Origin: a virus
Strand: one strand, 5' to 3'
Length of the DNA: 34,752 bases
IMG/VR virus record: IMGVR_UViG_3300027870_000009
Span: 1-34,752 of that record
Part shown: positions 16,673-24,901 of the stretch, piece after piece
How positions within the stretch are numbered: the stretch's first letter is position 1
How the letters are laid out: the number at the start of each line of letters is the position of its first letter
The notes under the pieces: model-generated
The model's input: the letters and a program-made list of their open reading frames with translations, nothing else
Told to the model about the DNA's origin: nothing
Databases searched by the model: none
Made by a program: the position numbers and the translations under genes

Positions 16673-17399
16673 TATTACGCCTTCGCAATTGTCGAATGAT
16701 CTAGCACGTCAAAAATTATTGATTAAAAGTATTTTAACTGGGGTTAGAACGTCATTACCCGTTGAAGTTATCGCTGTTTATAATAACGGCGATATTGCGC
16801 CAATCGGCTATGTTGATATTCAACCATTGGTCAATCAGGTTTCACCAAACGGCACACCAACGCCACACGCGACGATATTCAACGTGCCTTATTTTAGGCT
16901 ACAAGGTGGATCGAATGCGGTTATTATTGACCCTCAAGTGGGCGATATTGGTTTAGCGTCATTTTGTGATCGCGATATAACGGGCGTAAAACAGGCAAAA
17001 GCTAAAGCCATTCCATTATCTACCCGGAAGCATGATATAAGTGACGCTGTTTATACTGGTTCTATTATTGGCGCGGCTCCTATGCAATATGTGCAATTTA
17101 ACGCTGGCGGCATTACAATACATTCACCGTCCAAAGTTACTGTAAATGCACCAGAGATTGACTTAATAGCGTCGAGTAAAGTTGCTATTACAAGCCCATT
17201 GACCACTTGTAGCGGCGCGTTAACTGTTGCAGGCGCAATCACTGGTTCGGGCGGTTTAGTTGTTAGCGGCGGATCGGGTGCGGCGGTTACGGGTGCGATT
17301 ACGGCGACAGGCGAAGTCACTGGCAACGGCAAAGCGTTATCGACACATACACATGGCGGCGTACAGGGTGGCAGTTCTCACACCGCCCCACCAGATTAA
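16656..17399 (+). CDS. Baseplate central spike protein (gpV / Gp138-like)
   Basis: A 247-residue spike. ATG 16656 is preferred because AAGGGGG (16644-16650) is well placed. An in-frame TTG at 16641 is less likely. The N-terminal OB-like domain (LPVEVIAVYNNGDIAPIGYV, then GDIGLASFCDRDI) resembles gpV/phi92 Gp138. The C-terminus is a Gly/Ser/Thr/Val repeat (VAGAITGSGGLVVSG) that would form a triple beta-helix. It ends in STHTHGGVQGGSSHTAPPD, the tip motif with HxH residues known to bind a metal ion in spike tips of this class. The protein would puncture the outer membrane. Confidence 0.88.
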   Translation: MSLQSNITPSQLSNDLARQKLLIKSILTGVRTSLPVEVIAVYNNGDIAPIGYVDIQPLVNQVSPNGTPTPHATIFNVPYFRLQGGSNAVIIDPQVGDIGLASFCDRDITGVKQAKAKAIPLSTRKHDISDAVYTGSIIGAAPMQYVQFNAGGITIHSPSKVTVNAPEIDLIASSKVAITSPLTTCSGALTVAGAITGSGGLVVSGGSGAAVTGAITATGEVTGNGKALSTHTHGGVQGGSSHTAPPD

Positions 17400-17408
17400 A
17401 GGCCGATT

Positions 17409-17768
17409 ATGATTAATCAAACTACGCTCGCATTGGATAGTGGCGCATGGGATTTAGTCTTAGATATAAATGGCAATTGGGCATTAGGTAATGCGCCTTA
17501 TTCTATCGCTCAAGACGTGGCTACGGCGGTCAAGACGATGCTTGGCGAATGTTGGTACGATATAACGCTAGGCTTGCCGTATCAGTCTGTTATATTAGGC
17601 GAAAGTCCGCCATTATCATTGGTGAAACAATTGATTATTACTGAAGCAGTAAAAGTACCTAATGTAGTGACAGCAACAGTTGTATTTGTCGGCGTAGTGG
17701 GTCGGGTGTTATCGGGTCAGATTCAAATTATCGACACAGACGGCAATGAAATAGGGGTTACTTTTTAA
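17409..17768 (+). CDS. Baseplate wedge protein (gp25/gpW-like)
   Basis: A 119-residue protein placed directly before baseplate J, as usual for the gp25/gpW wedge subunit that links sheath and baseplate. Visible pattern: WALGNAPYSIAQDVATAVKT, then GECWYDITLGLPYQS, VKQLIITEAVKVPNVV, and a C-terminal strand GQIQIIDTDGNEIGV. AAAGG precedes ATG. The stop overlaps the J gene start by one base (TAATG). The first initiation of sheath polymerisation is usually on this protein; the role here is inferred from the family. Confidence 0.85.
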   Translation: MINQTTLALDSGAWDLVLDINGNWALGNAPYSIAQDVATAVKTMLGECWYDITLGLPYQSVILGESPPLSLVKQLIITEAVKVPNVVTATVVFVGVVGRVLSGQIQIIDTDGNEIGVTF

Positions 17769-18976
17769 TGACAACCAACGTACCAGCTATTCAGTTCCTA
17801 CCGACAGGTATTGTATTACCGCAAGAGTCAGACGTTTTAACTGGCGTATTGGCAGATATGAACCAAGCGTTCGGTGGCGACATGAATCAGGGACTTACAA
17901 CGCCACAAGGTCAGCTTGCCCAAAGTGAAACGGCTATTATTGGTGATAAAAATAATACAATTGCTTATATTTTAAATCAGATCAATCCTAATTTTGCATC
18001 AGGTATTTGGCAAGATGCTATCGGGGCTATTTACTTTTTAACGCGCCTTCCAGCTGTTCCAACTACTGTCCAATTATTGTGTACAGGTGCGAATGGTACG
18101 TCTATTCCAATTGGCGCAATGGCTCAAGACGCTGGCGGCAATATTTACACATGCACGCAAGCTGGGGTTATTCCAATCGGCGGCAGTATTACCTTATCGT
18201 TCGCGTGTCAGACCGCTGGCGCGATAGTTTGTACAGCAAATACGGTCACTAAAATTTATCAGTCTATTGTCGGCTGGGATACAGTCAACAATCCGACCAA
18301 CGGTGTCACAGGTTCACTTGTAGAATCACGCGCAAACTTTGAAGTTCGTCGTCGTGCATCGGTTGCGCTCAATGCTCATGGATCATTACCGTCAATTCAA
18401 GGCGCAGTATTTAACGTTGCTAATGTGATTGATGTTTATGCGTATGAGAACGTCACAGACGCGACAATCAATGTCGGCGCAACTAATTATCCTTTGTTGC
18501 CTCATTCCGTTTATGTTGGGGTTGTGGGCGGCGCGTCTCAAGATATTGCAAACGCGATTTGGACAAAGAAAAACGAAGGCAGCAACATGAATGGTAATAC
18601 ATCCGTGATTGTTTATGATACTTCGTACTCATTGCCGTATCCGCAATATAATATTACTTATAATGTGCCAACATCGACAACTATTAAGTTTCAGGTGAAT
18701 GTATCAGATGTAAATGGTTTGTCAGGTGATTTGGTGGTGCAGATTCAAAATGCCATTATTGCAGCGATGACAGGCTCAGATGGTGGTGTGCGCGCACGTA
18801 TTGGCTCCACTATATTTGCATCACGTTTTTTTGCTGGTATTCAGGCGATAAATCCACAGTTAACACTCGTTTCATTGTTGTTGGGCACAGTTACACCAAC
18901 ATTAAGTTCTGTTACTATGGGTATTGATCAATATCCTGTTACCTCTGCCTCAGACATCAATGTAACATTGGTTTAA
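17768..18976 (+). CDS. Baseplate J-like protein
   Basis: A 402-residue protein of the Mu gp47/P2 J type, forming the baseplate wedge ring. Family signs: early VLTGVLADMNQAFGGDMN followed by LTTPQGQLAQSETAIIGDKN, then a beta domain with CTGANGTSIPIGAMAQDAGG. A central ESRANFEVRRRASVALNAHG motif is followed by AYENVTDATINVGA. These are very characteristic. Followed 2 bases later by DUF2612. It connects the wedge to the receptor-binding proteins encoded next. Confidence 0.93.
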   Translation: MTTNVPAIQFLPTGIVLPQESDVLTGVLADMNQAFGGDMNQGLTTPQGQLAQSETAIIGDKNNTIAYILNQINPNFASGIWQDAIGAIYFLTRLPAVPTTVQLLCTGANGTSIPIGAMAQDAGGNIYTCTQAGVIPIGGSITLSFACQTAGAIVCTANTVTKIYQSIVGWDTVNNPTNGVTGSLVESRANFEVRRRASVALNAHGSLPSIQGAVFNVANVIDVYAYENVTDATINVGATNYPLLPHSVYVGVVGGASQDIANAIWTKKNEGSNMNGNTSVIVYDTSYSLPYPQYNITYNVPTSTTIKFQVNVSDVNGLSGDLVVQIQNAIIAAMTGSDGGVRARIGSTIFASRFFAGIQAINPQLTLVSLLLGTVTPTLSSVTMGIDQYPVTSASDINVTLV

Positions 18977-18978
18977 TT

Positions 18979-19620
18979 ATGCTAAATCCTGAAAAGACGA
19001 TAGCGTTCCAGTTTGGAAGTAGTCCGACAATAAATTCATTAATTGAATTATTTAATGAGGCTGTCGATCCGACTGTAGATGTTGATAATATTTACTCTTA
19101 TGTCTGGAATGTATTAACTGCTCAAGGATTTGGTTTAGACATTTGGGGCGCAATTGTTAACATTGGTCGCAGCATTAAGGGTAGTAATTTAGAGGATACT
19201 TTCGGATTTAATCAAGATTTTGAGCCATTCAATCAAGCGCCATTTTATGATGCGAGTGTAGATGCTGTTTCATTTGCGTTAGATGATGACACCTATAGAA
19301 TGTTAATTTTGATTAAGGCGTTAGTTAATATATCAGCAACAGATGCTCCAAGTATAAACAAGCTATTAACTAAGTTATTTGAAGGTCGTGGGCGGTGTTA
19401 TTCAATGGATTTGGGTAATATGCAAATGAATTATATTTTTGAGTTTATATTAACGCCATTTGAGAGAGCTATTTTAACTCAAAATGATATTCTTCCCCAT
19501 CCTGCTGGTGTTAAAGTTGGCATATATGAGATACCGCCGACACTATTTGGATTTAAAACGACTGGCAATTATTACCAGCCATTCAATCAAGGCGTATTCT
19601 ACACAAATACAGCGAGCTAA
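18979..19620 (+). CDS. Baseplate/fibre-linking protein, DUF2612
   Basis: A 213-residue protein that lies between baseplate J and the fibre gene. DUF2612 pattern: YSYVWNVLTAQGFGLDIWGA, an IVNIGRSI segment, then DDDTYRMLILIKALVNISAT, and SINKLLTKLFEGRGRCYSMD. It would act like a P2 I-type wedge tip on which fibres are mounted. The internal duplicated wording FNQDFEPFNQAPFYD and, near the end, YYQPFNQGVFYTN is typical of the family. A plain stop is followed 2 bases later by the fibre gene. Confidence 0.85.
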   Translation: MLNPEKTIAFQFGSSPTINSLIELFNEAVDPTVDVDNIYSYVWNVLTAQGFGLDIWGAIVNIGRSIKGSNLEDTFGFNQDFEPFNQAPFYDASVDAVSFALDDDTYRMLILIKALVNISATDAPSINKLLTKLFEGRGRCYSMDLGNMQMNYIFEFILTPFERAILTQNDILPHPAGVKVGIYEIPPTLFGFKTTGNYYQPFNQGVFYTNTAS

Positions 19621-19622
19621 TT

Positions 19623-20762
19623 ATGTCAGTCACTAAGCCTACAAATAACCCGATACCATTTGGACAATCAGGATTAATAAATACTATTCCAGCGACTACC
19701 ATAGTTTCAGGTAAAGCATCATTCATGACTGGATTCCCTGCTATTACGATGGCCCAAAAGGCTCTTGGTGGACTTGCGCCAGATGGCAAGGACATGAACG
19801 GCGTTTTAAACCACATTGATCAACACACAGTATGGCAAACGGCTGGCGGTCAATATCAATATGATTCAGTGTTTGCAACGGAGATTGGTGGTTATCCTAT
19901 TTATTCGGAATTGCAATCAAATGACGGCTTGACGACTTATGTCAGCAACGTAGACGGCAATATGACCAATCCAAACACAGGCGGCGCAGGTTGGCTAGTT
20001 AAGTCAGGCGGCGCGATATCGAGCGGCTTAAGCATTGCGCGGGCTTCTATTTCGTCAGTTTCCAGTGGTTTAAGTGTCGCGACTTCGAGTGTGTCATCAG
20101 TTAGCTCTGGACTAAGCATTGTATCGACAGGACTAAGCAATACAAATAGCTCGGTTTCAAGCATTAGTAGTTCATTGAGCAACAATACAAGCTCTATTTC
20201 TGCGATCAGTTCTGGTTTAAGCACGACGACAAGTTCGGTTTCTGCTGTATCGGGTGGTCTATCAAATACAAATAGTTCAGTATCAGCTATTAGTTCATCT
20301 CTCAGTATTAATACTTCGTCAATATCTGCGATCAGTTCTGGTTTGAGTATTAACACATCGAGCATAAGCGCGATATCAAGCGGTTTAAGTGTTACCAGTT
20401 CGGTTGTATCGTCATTATCTTCAGGTATTGGCTATCGCACAGGACAAGGTGCGGCAGTCACTCAGTTAACCGATAAATCTACCGCCGTCACGATGAACAA
20501 TCTGACGGGTAAGATCACGATGAACAATCAAACTTTAGCGGCAAATGGTCAGGTTGCGTTTACGTTGAATAATTCGCTTATCACTGCAAACGACTTTCCA
20601 GCGGTTAATATTGCAAGCGGTGCGACGGCATTAACTTATGCGGCTTTTATTGGCAGCGTTTCGGCTGGTTCATGCACGATTATTTTACGAAACTTCACAG
20701 GCACAGGGCAATCAGACGCGGTTGTTTTAAACTTCATTTTATTTAAAGGGGCGAACAGTTAA
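19623..20762 (+). CDS. Tail fibre protein with 14-residue serine-rich repeats
   Basis: A 379-residue receptor-binding fibre. Residues 1-130 form an anchor domain (PIPFGQSGLINTIPATT, then GLAPDGKDMNGVLNHIDQH) that is also present at the start of the next gene. Residues 133-265 are about 9.5 tandem copies of a 14-residue unit, consensus SSGLSxxTSSVSAI, coding region 20019-20417, giving a long regular shaft. The period of two heptads suggests a trimeric rod. Residues 266-379 are the tip, with a VTQLTDKSTAVTMNNLTGKI segment common in phage fibre heads. The stop overlaps the tailspike start by one base (TAATG). Confidence 0.88.
   Translation: MSVTKPTNNPIPFGQSGLINTIPATTIVSGKASFMTGFPAITMAQKALGGLAPDGKDMNGVLNHIDQHTVWQTAGGQYQYDSVFATEIGGYPIYSELQSNDGLTTYVSNVDGNMTNPNTGGAGWLVKSGGAISSGLSIARASISSVSSGLSVATSSVSSVSSGLSIVSTGLSNTNSSVSSISSSLSNNTSSISAISSGLSTTTSSVSAVSGGLSNTNSSVSAISSSLSINTSSISAISSGLSINTSSISAISSGLSVTSSVVSSLSSGIGYRTGQGAAVTQLTDKSTAVTMNNLTGKITMNNQTLAANGQVAFTLNNSLITANDFPAVNIASGATALTYAAFIGSVSAGSCTIILRNFTGTGQSDAVVLNFILFKGANS
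20019..20417 (+). repeat. Tandem 42-base coding repeats in the tail fibre
   Basis: About 9.5 units of 42 bases code for the 14-residue motif SSGLS(I/N/T)xTSS(V/I)SA(I/V). The DNA copies have diverged at third positions and between TCN and AGY serine codons, which would limit slippage. One unit is a half-length copy (IVSTGLS). Low-complexity antisense frames here are by-products of this composition. Confidence 0.9.
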
Positions 20763-22987
20763 TGACAGCTACTCAACCAACGTACAACGGCATACCATTT
20801 GGTCAATCTGGGCTAAAAAATACAATCCCGACCACGACTGCTACATTTGGCGCGGCATCATTTACTAACGGATTCCCTAATGAAACAATGCTTGATCCAA
20901 CATCGGGCGGCATTGCCCCCGATGGTAAAGATGTAAATGGTATTTTAAATCAACTCAGTCAGCATCAGGTTTGGTTAAATGCAGGCGGTCAGTATAAATT
21001 TAACGCGGCGCTTGCTACGGTGGTTGGGGGCTATGCGCTCGGTGCCGTGGTTCAATCGGACGACAACACAAAGTCGTATGTGAACACCCTTGCCGGTAAT
21101 ACGTCAAATCCAAACGTTGGTGGTGCGAATTGGTCGCCGTGGGTAAACCCATACTTTACTCAAGCTGGTGCTGGTGCGGTCACGACGACAATTCAAAATA
21201 AAGCACGCCAAATAGTAAGCGTTTTTGATTTTGGCGCAGTCGGTGACGGGGTAGCAGACGACATTTTAGCTTTTGATGACGCTTTAGCTGAATTGGTTAC
21301 TCGCGGTGGCGGTGAATGCGAAGTACCAACGCCAACAGTTAAGTATAGTATTTCACGCGCAATTAAGCTGCCAACCAACTGTCGATTAGTGGGTATAGGT
21401 AGACAACCGATCATTCATAACACCAGCACACCAACAGGCGCGTTTGAACATGACGCGGTTGTTGTGAACAAGAATTTTTACAGTGGTACACGCGATTACA
21501 ATCTAGGTGTGATCAATCTCACTCTAAGAAATCGTTACCAAGACTACCTCTCACCAGTTGGCGCAAGCCCTAACGTTGGCGCGTGTTACGGGGTATTCTT
21601 TTCTGGCGTTACTGGCTTTACCATTCGCGACAACCACATTCTCGACTGCATTGCGGAAGGTATTTATCTAGGCGGCTCTGTTGCAGCGCGCGACTTGTGC
21701 TCTAATTTCGTGGTGGAGGGCAATACTACAGAGAATACGTTCGCTTCAGGTATCGCGGTTACTCACGGCACACGGGGGCGTATCACGGGTAATCTAATTC
21801 TAAACGCCAATGTATTTGGTATTGATGTTGAGCCGAATACAGGGTGCGTAGGTAGTCACTTGACAATCGCCAACAACGTGATTGACGGTGTTCAGGCAAC
21901 GTACTACAAAAACACGACTAGCTACGGGAAATCAAACGCACTGGGTATTTCCGTCAACGCTGGATCATCAGCAAACCAAGCATACGACATTACTATTACG
22001 GGCAACACAGTCCGGGATGTTCAACGATGGACAACCGCTGCTATTGTTGACTTTGGGTCAATCTGTACTATCGGCGCTTTAAATATTGCTATTTCAGGGA
22101 ATACAATTGATGCGTCACAGTCGGGCGGTATCGTAGTTCGAGGGGGTGGGTACGGGGTTTCGGTTACCGGTAACTCCGTAAAGAATATTGATTTTTACGG
22201 AGTATTAGTTTCCGCAGTCACGTCATGCTCGGTTGTTGGTAATAATATTAGCACAACGGGAACCCATTCCATTTTAGTATGGGCGTCTGCGTCAAAATTT
22301 ACGGTGACTGGTAATATAGTTAAAGACGCGACAGGTGTTGGCATCCTAATGCAAGCCTGTACGGTCGGTTCGGTTTCAGGGAATACCGTTTATGACTCAA
22401 GAGTGGGCGGGGCGAGGTTGTGTACTTACGGTATTCAGGTTGGCTCTGGGTGCGCGGACATAACCATAACAGGGAACGCGATTTCCAATACAACCAGCGA
22501 CCCAACCCGCGATGTTGACGGCGCAACGAACGTACTAACGGCAGATAACATTGAGGACGGATTTTGGCGCACACGCGCCACTAACTACCATTTGTTCTCA
22601 GACGGAAATATTTACAAAGTTGGGTTCATTAAACAGACCCCAATGACTGCGGCGAGTGCTGCTACAGTTTCAACGTACGTCAATAGTACAACGGGTATTC
22701 TGAATTTCAAAGATGCCGCTGGCGTATCCAAACCGCTGTATGGCGTTTCTGGGATAGCTTCGTACGACCCACCTTCGATTGCGGCAGGCGGTACAGCTTC
22801 GACTACGGTTACGGTGACAGGGGCAATCGTGACGGATACAGTGGTCGCATCGTTTACCCTGCCGTTAGGTGGTCTATTGATGTTCGCGGAAGTCACGGCA
22901 GCAAACACCGCGACGGTGCGGTTATTTAATCCAACGGGCTCGGCAATTGATATTGCGAGCGGATCATTAACAGTGCGAGTTGTTTAA
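20762..22987 (+). CDS. Tailspike with right-handed beta-helix (candidate capsule depolymerase)
   Basis: A 741-residue protein. Residues 1-130 repeat the anchor domain of the preceding fibre (GIPFGQSGLKNTIPTTT; GIAPDGKDVNGILNQL). At about residue 150 the VFDFGAVGDGVADD signature marks entry into a pectate-lyase-like parallel beta-helix. Many short G-I/V-N turns follow (FTIRDNHILDCIAEGIYLGG; NTTENTFASGIAVTHGTRG; INVS-type coils through about residue 600). The C-terminus has a Thr/Val-rich globular part. Such spikes bind and often cleave capsule or O-antigen. No catalytic residues can be assigned by eye. Confidence 0.88.
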   Translation: MTATQPTYNGIPFGQSGLKNTIPTTTATFGAASFTNGFPNETMLDPTSGGIAPDGKDVNGILNQLSQHQVWLNAGGQYKFNAALATVVGGYALGAVVQSDDNTKSYVNTLAGNTSNPNVGGANWSPWVNPYFTQAGAGAVTTTIQNKARQIVSVFDFGAVGDGVADDILAFDDALAELVTRGGGECEVPTPTVKYSISRAIKLPTNCRLVGIGRQPIIHNTSTPTGAFEHDAVVVNKNFYSGTRDYNLGVINLTLRNRYQDYLSPVGASPNVGACYGVFFSGVTGFTIRDNHILDCIAEGIYLGGSVAARDLCSNFVVEGNTTENTFASGIAVTHGTRGRITGNLILNANVFGIDVEPNTGCVGSHLTIANNVIDGVQATYYKNTTSYGKSNALGISVNAGSSANQAYDITITGNTVRDVQRWTTAAIVDFGSICTIGALNIAISGNTIDASQSGGIVVRGGGYGVSVTGNSVKNIDFYGVLVSAVTSCSVVGNNISTTGTHSILVWASASKFTVTGNIVKDATGVGILMQACTVGSVSGNTVYDSRVGGARLCTYGIQVGSGCADITITGNAISNTTSDPTRDVDGATNVLTADNIEDGFWRTRATNYHLFSDGNIYKVGFIKQTPMTAASAATVSTYVNSTTGILNFKDAAGVSKPLYGVSGIASYDPPSIAAGGTASTTVTVTGAIVTDTVVASFTLPLGGLLMFAEVTAANTATVRLFNPTGSAIDIASGSLTVRVV

Positions 22988-23034
22988 TATGCCATGTAGT
23001 CAATCTAATTTTAATGTTATTGAAAGGATAGGAT

Positions 23035-23403
23035 ATGCCACAGAAATACATCGACGGATTAAGCTGGTTAACTACTATAACTAGCTGGATTGTGGCTCAC
23101 AGCACGATTGTAGGGGTGTTTTTCATGACATTATTTGCAGCAATATTGCGAAGTCATAAAGACGGCAAGGTTGACTTTATTGAGGCGGTTTATTGTGCGC
23201 TGATAGCGGTCGGATTATCAACAGCATTAGTTGCAGTTAATTTACCCGAAGGATTGAGCTGGGTTCTAGCGGTGTTTATTGGGTCTGTTGGATCGCAGTG
23301 GTTTAGAAAAAATTCAACGCGGCTAGTTGAAACGCGAATAAACGAATTAGAGAACAAGGTAAATTCTGTATTACCAAAGGATGATGATAATGCTAACACC
23401 TAA
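23035..23403 (+). CDS. Holin
   Basis: A 122-residue protein with three predicted membrane helices at about 20-38, 48-69 and 73-90, followed by a charged tail (RKNSTRLVETRINELENKVN). This is the layout of a class I holin that makes lesions in the inner membrane for endolysin release. ATG 23035 is preceded by AAAGGATAGGAT. The lysis order is holin, endolysin, spanins, and the endolysin frame begins within its last codons. No lambda-type dual start was seen (no second Met within the first few codons). Confidence 0.85.
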   Translation: MPQKYIDGLSWLTTITSWIVAHSTIVGVFFMTLFAAILRSHKDGKVDFIEAVYCALIAVGLSTALVAVNLPEGLSWVLAVFIGSVGSQWFRKNSTRLVETRINELENKVNSVLPKDDDNANT

Positions 23404-23977
23404 ATTCTTTGATTATGTGCGCGGTCATTTGTTCGGCGGCAAGCTGTTAGGCTCTCAGGTCAAAGGGATTGAAACGCTAGTTGCTGAATGTGTCGCTTAC
23501 GGCATGAGTGACATCAAACAAGTCTCTTACGTGTTAGCGACTGCATATCACGAAACAGCAAAAACCATGATGCCAATTCGTGAGTTCGGCAGCCATGATT
23601 ACTTTATGAATCGTTATGACGTGATCGGTAAAAATCCACAATTGGCGAAAGATTTAGGTAATACGACAGTCGGTGACGGTGCTAATTTCTGTGGCCGTGG
23701 CTTTGTTCAAATAACAGGACGCGCCAATTACGCCAAATTTAAGACGATTCTAAATGTTGATTTAGTGAATCATCCTGATTATGCACTGCTACCTGAAAAT
23801 GCATCACGAATAGCTGTATACGGCATGGCTCAAGGTCGGTTTACTGGCAAAAAGCTATCAGACTACATTAACTGCACAACTTGCAGCTACGCTCAAGCTA
23901 GACGTATTATCAACGGTATGGATAAGGCGGATTTAATTGCGAATTATGCTAAACAATTTGAGTTGGCATTAGGATGA
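23390..23977 (+). CDS. Endolysin, GH19-like muramidase/chitinase-type
   Basis: A 195-residue soluble endolysin with the fold pattern of family 19 glycoside hydrolases. The catalytic Glu lies in LATAYHETAKTMMPIREFG, and NFCGRGFVQITGRANYAKF carries the substrate-binding cleft pattern. It has no signal peptide, consistent with holin-dependent export. ATG 23390 is taken because AAAGG (23376-23380) gives 9-base spacing. Upstream ATGs at 23381 and 23384 are too close to it. It overlaps the holin end by 14 bases, and its stop overlaps the spanin start by four (ATGA). Confidence 0.9.
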   Translation: MLTPKFFDYVRGHLFGGKLLGSQVKGIETLVAECVAYGMSDIKQVSYVLATAYHETAKTMMPIREFGSHDYFMNRYDVIGKNPQLAKDLGNTTVGDGANFCGRGFVQITGRANYAKFKTILNVDLVNHPDYALLPENASRIAVYGMAQGRFTGKKLSDYINCTTCSYAQARRIINGMDKADLIANYAKQFELALG

Positions 23978-24492
23978 TTTACACATGGTTATTTGCACGT
24001 CTGCTAGATTGGCGCACATACGCTGTTACCGCAATGGCTGGCTTACTCTGTACATTGACGTACAAAGTGGAGCAATACGGCTACCAGCGCGGCGCTGCTC
24101 AATCTAGCGGTACGATTTCGGCGTTAAACAAACAAATTAATGATGGACGTGATTTATATGCGCAATCCGTTCTCGATTCATCAAAGATTCAAACCGAATG
24201 GCAAGCGAAAGTTGATAACGCCACACAGGATGCAAACAATGCAAAAGTTAAACTTGAAACTATCTCTGGTGATAATCAGCGTCTTAATGACAGCTTGCGC
24301 TCAGTCACGAGTAAAGCCAATCAGCGCATCAGTTTGCCCGACACTCCCAAAACTAACATTACAGAATACACAACCGCGCTGTCTACAGTGTTTAACGAAT
24401 GCACAAGCGAATATCTCAAGCTGGCAGAACTTGCTCAATCAGACGCGATTGATGCAAAACAAGTAATTGACAGTTATCCACAAAGTAAATAG
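23974..24492 (+). CDS. Rz-like inner-membrane spanin
   Basis: A 172-residue i-spanin. An N-terminal membrane anchor at about residues 14-30 (TYAVTAMAGLLCTL) is followed by a long helical periplasmic region rich in Gln, Asn and Lys (SSKIQTEWQAKVDNATQDAN and beyond). It ends in a short Asn/Pro/Ser-rich tail. It would fuse inner and outer membranes with its partner in the final step of lysis. The partner Rz1 is encoded inside it in another frame (24239-24466), as in lambda. Ends 77 bases before a strong terminator. Confidence 0.88.
   Translation: MIYTWLFARLLDWRTYAVTAMAGLLCTLTYKVEQYGYQRGAAQSSGTISALNKQINDGRDLYAQSVLDSSKIQTEWQAKVDNATQDANNAKVKLETISGDNQRLNDSLRSVTSKANQRISLPDTPKTNITEYTTALSTVFNECTSEYLKLAELAQSDAIDAKQVIDSYPQSK
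24239..24466 (+). CDS. Rz1-like outer-membrane lipoprotein spanin, embedded in Rz
   Basis: In the +1 frame within Rz, ATG 24239 opens a 75-residue protein beginning MQKLNLKLSLVIISVLMTAC. A basic hydrophobic signal is followed by the lipobox LMTAC with Cys20 as the lipidation site. A Cys- and Pro-containing C-terminal region follows. AGGA (24227-24230) at 8 bases supports this start rather than ATG 24140 or 24230 in the same frame. The embedded layout, lipobox and position fit an o-spanin. Real expression is inferred from family knowledge, not shown. Confidence 0.8.
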   Translation: MQKLNLKLSLVIISVLMTACAQSRVKPISASVCPTLPKLTLQNTQPRCLQCLTNAQANISSWQNLLNQTRLMQNK

Positions 24493-24532
24493 TATTGATT
24501 TAGTTCTATGTGCCATGCGTACAAAAGATAAC

Positions 24533-24596
24533 GAGACTGTTTTGCAGTTTCAGCATTAAATGTCCTTAAACCCACCTAAACAGTGGGTTCTTTTTT
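24533..24596 (+). terminator. Rho-independent terminator at the end of the late operon
   Basis: AACCCAC (24569-24575), loop CTAAACA, GTGGGTT (24583-24589), then CTTTTTT (24590-24596) form a standard intrinsic terminator for rightward transcription. A second, weaker stem GAGACTG/CAGTTTC lies just upstream (24533-24551). The other side is a leftward operon ending at 24599, so this is a convergent boundary. On the opposite strand the main stem is not followed by T's, so leftward termination here would rely on the weaker stem, which is followed by GTTATCTTTT on that strand. Confidence 0.85.
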
Positions 24597-24598
24597 GG

Positions 24599-24820
24599 CT
24601 ACTGTTCATCGTCAACACCATCATGGCCGTTTGTTAGTCCAGCCACTGCATATCCAGCGCATTCAATGCAAGCGACCAACCGACCTTTATGATTACCATT
24701 AAGTGCAGCATGGTCAACGTCTACAAAGTGCCACTCTCTAGTAATGTCACGTCCGCACCAAGATAGATTGTTTGTATCTGTTTTCTTGATGCACTTTACC
24801 CATTCAGGTCTATTTTCCAT
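24599..24820 (-). CDS. Small conserved Cys/His protein
   Basis: A 73-residue protein starting MENRPEWVKCIKKTDT. It has four Cys and His/Asp residues (VKC, SWCGRDI, VDVDHAALNG, ACIEC), consistent with a small zinc-bound domain. It resembles from memory a short protein that recurs in early regions of Moraxellaceae phages. It ends the leftward early operon against the late terminator. The function is unknown; nucleic acid or protein binding is a guess. The gap upstream (24821-24901) carries an inverted repeat. Confidence 0.65.
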   Translation of the reverse strand: MENRPEWVKCIKKTDTNNLSWCGRDITREWHFVDVDHAALNGNHKGRLVACIECAGYAVAGLTNGHDGVDDEQ

Positions 24821-24857
24821 AAGTCACCTAATTATCACGTTAAGAAAATCCCAAAAC

Positions 24858-24885
24858 CTGTACACGTCACGCATGATATGTACAG
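24858..24885 (-). promoter_or_regulatory. Inverted repeat CTGTACA-N14-TGTACAG
   Basis: CTGTACA (24858-24864) and TGTACAG (24879-24885) are exact inverted repeats upstream of the 24599-24820 gene, in the 81-base gap after the 24902 gene. It can be an operator for a dimeric repressor or a 7-bp hairpin in the leftward RNA. The spacing is too long for a standard LexA box. No convincing -35/-10 pair was found next to it. Confidence 0.35.
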
Positions 24886-24901
24886 ATAATCGCGTTTTGT
24901 G

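Noticed and set aside
19937-20365. 142-residue open frame on the minus strand across the fibre repeats
   Set aside because: It exists only because the serine-rich 42-base repeats lack antisense stops. Its Leu/Glu/Thr content is the mirror of those codons, and no ribosome-binding site is seen.
20019-20417. Possible CRISPR-like repeat array
   Set aside because: The repeats are contiguous, in coding phase and without spacers, encoding a repeated 14-residue protein motif.
24858-24885. SOS (LexA) box
   Set aside because: The half-sites resemble CTGT/ACAG ends, but the 14-base centre is far longer than a LexA box allows.
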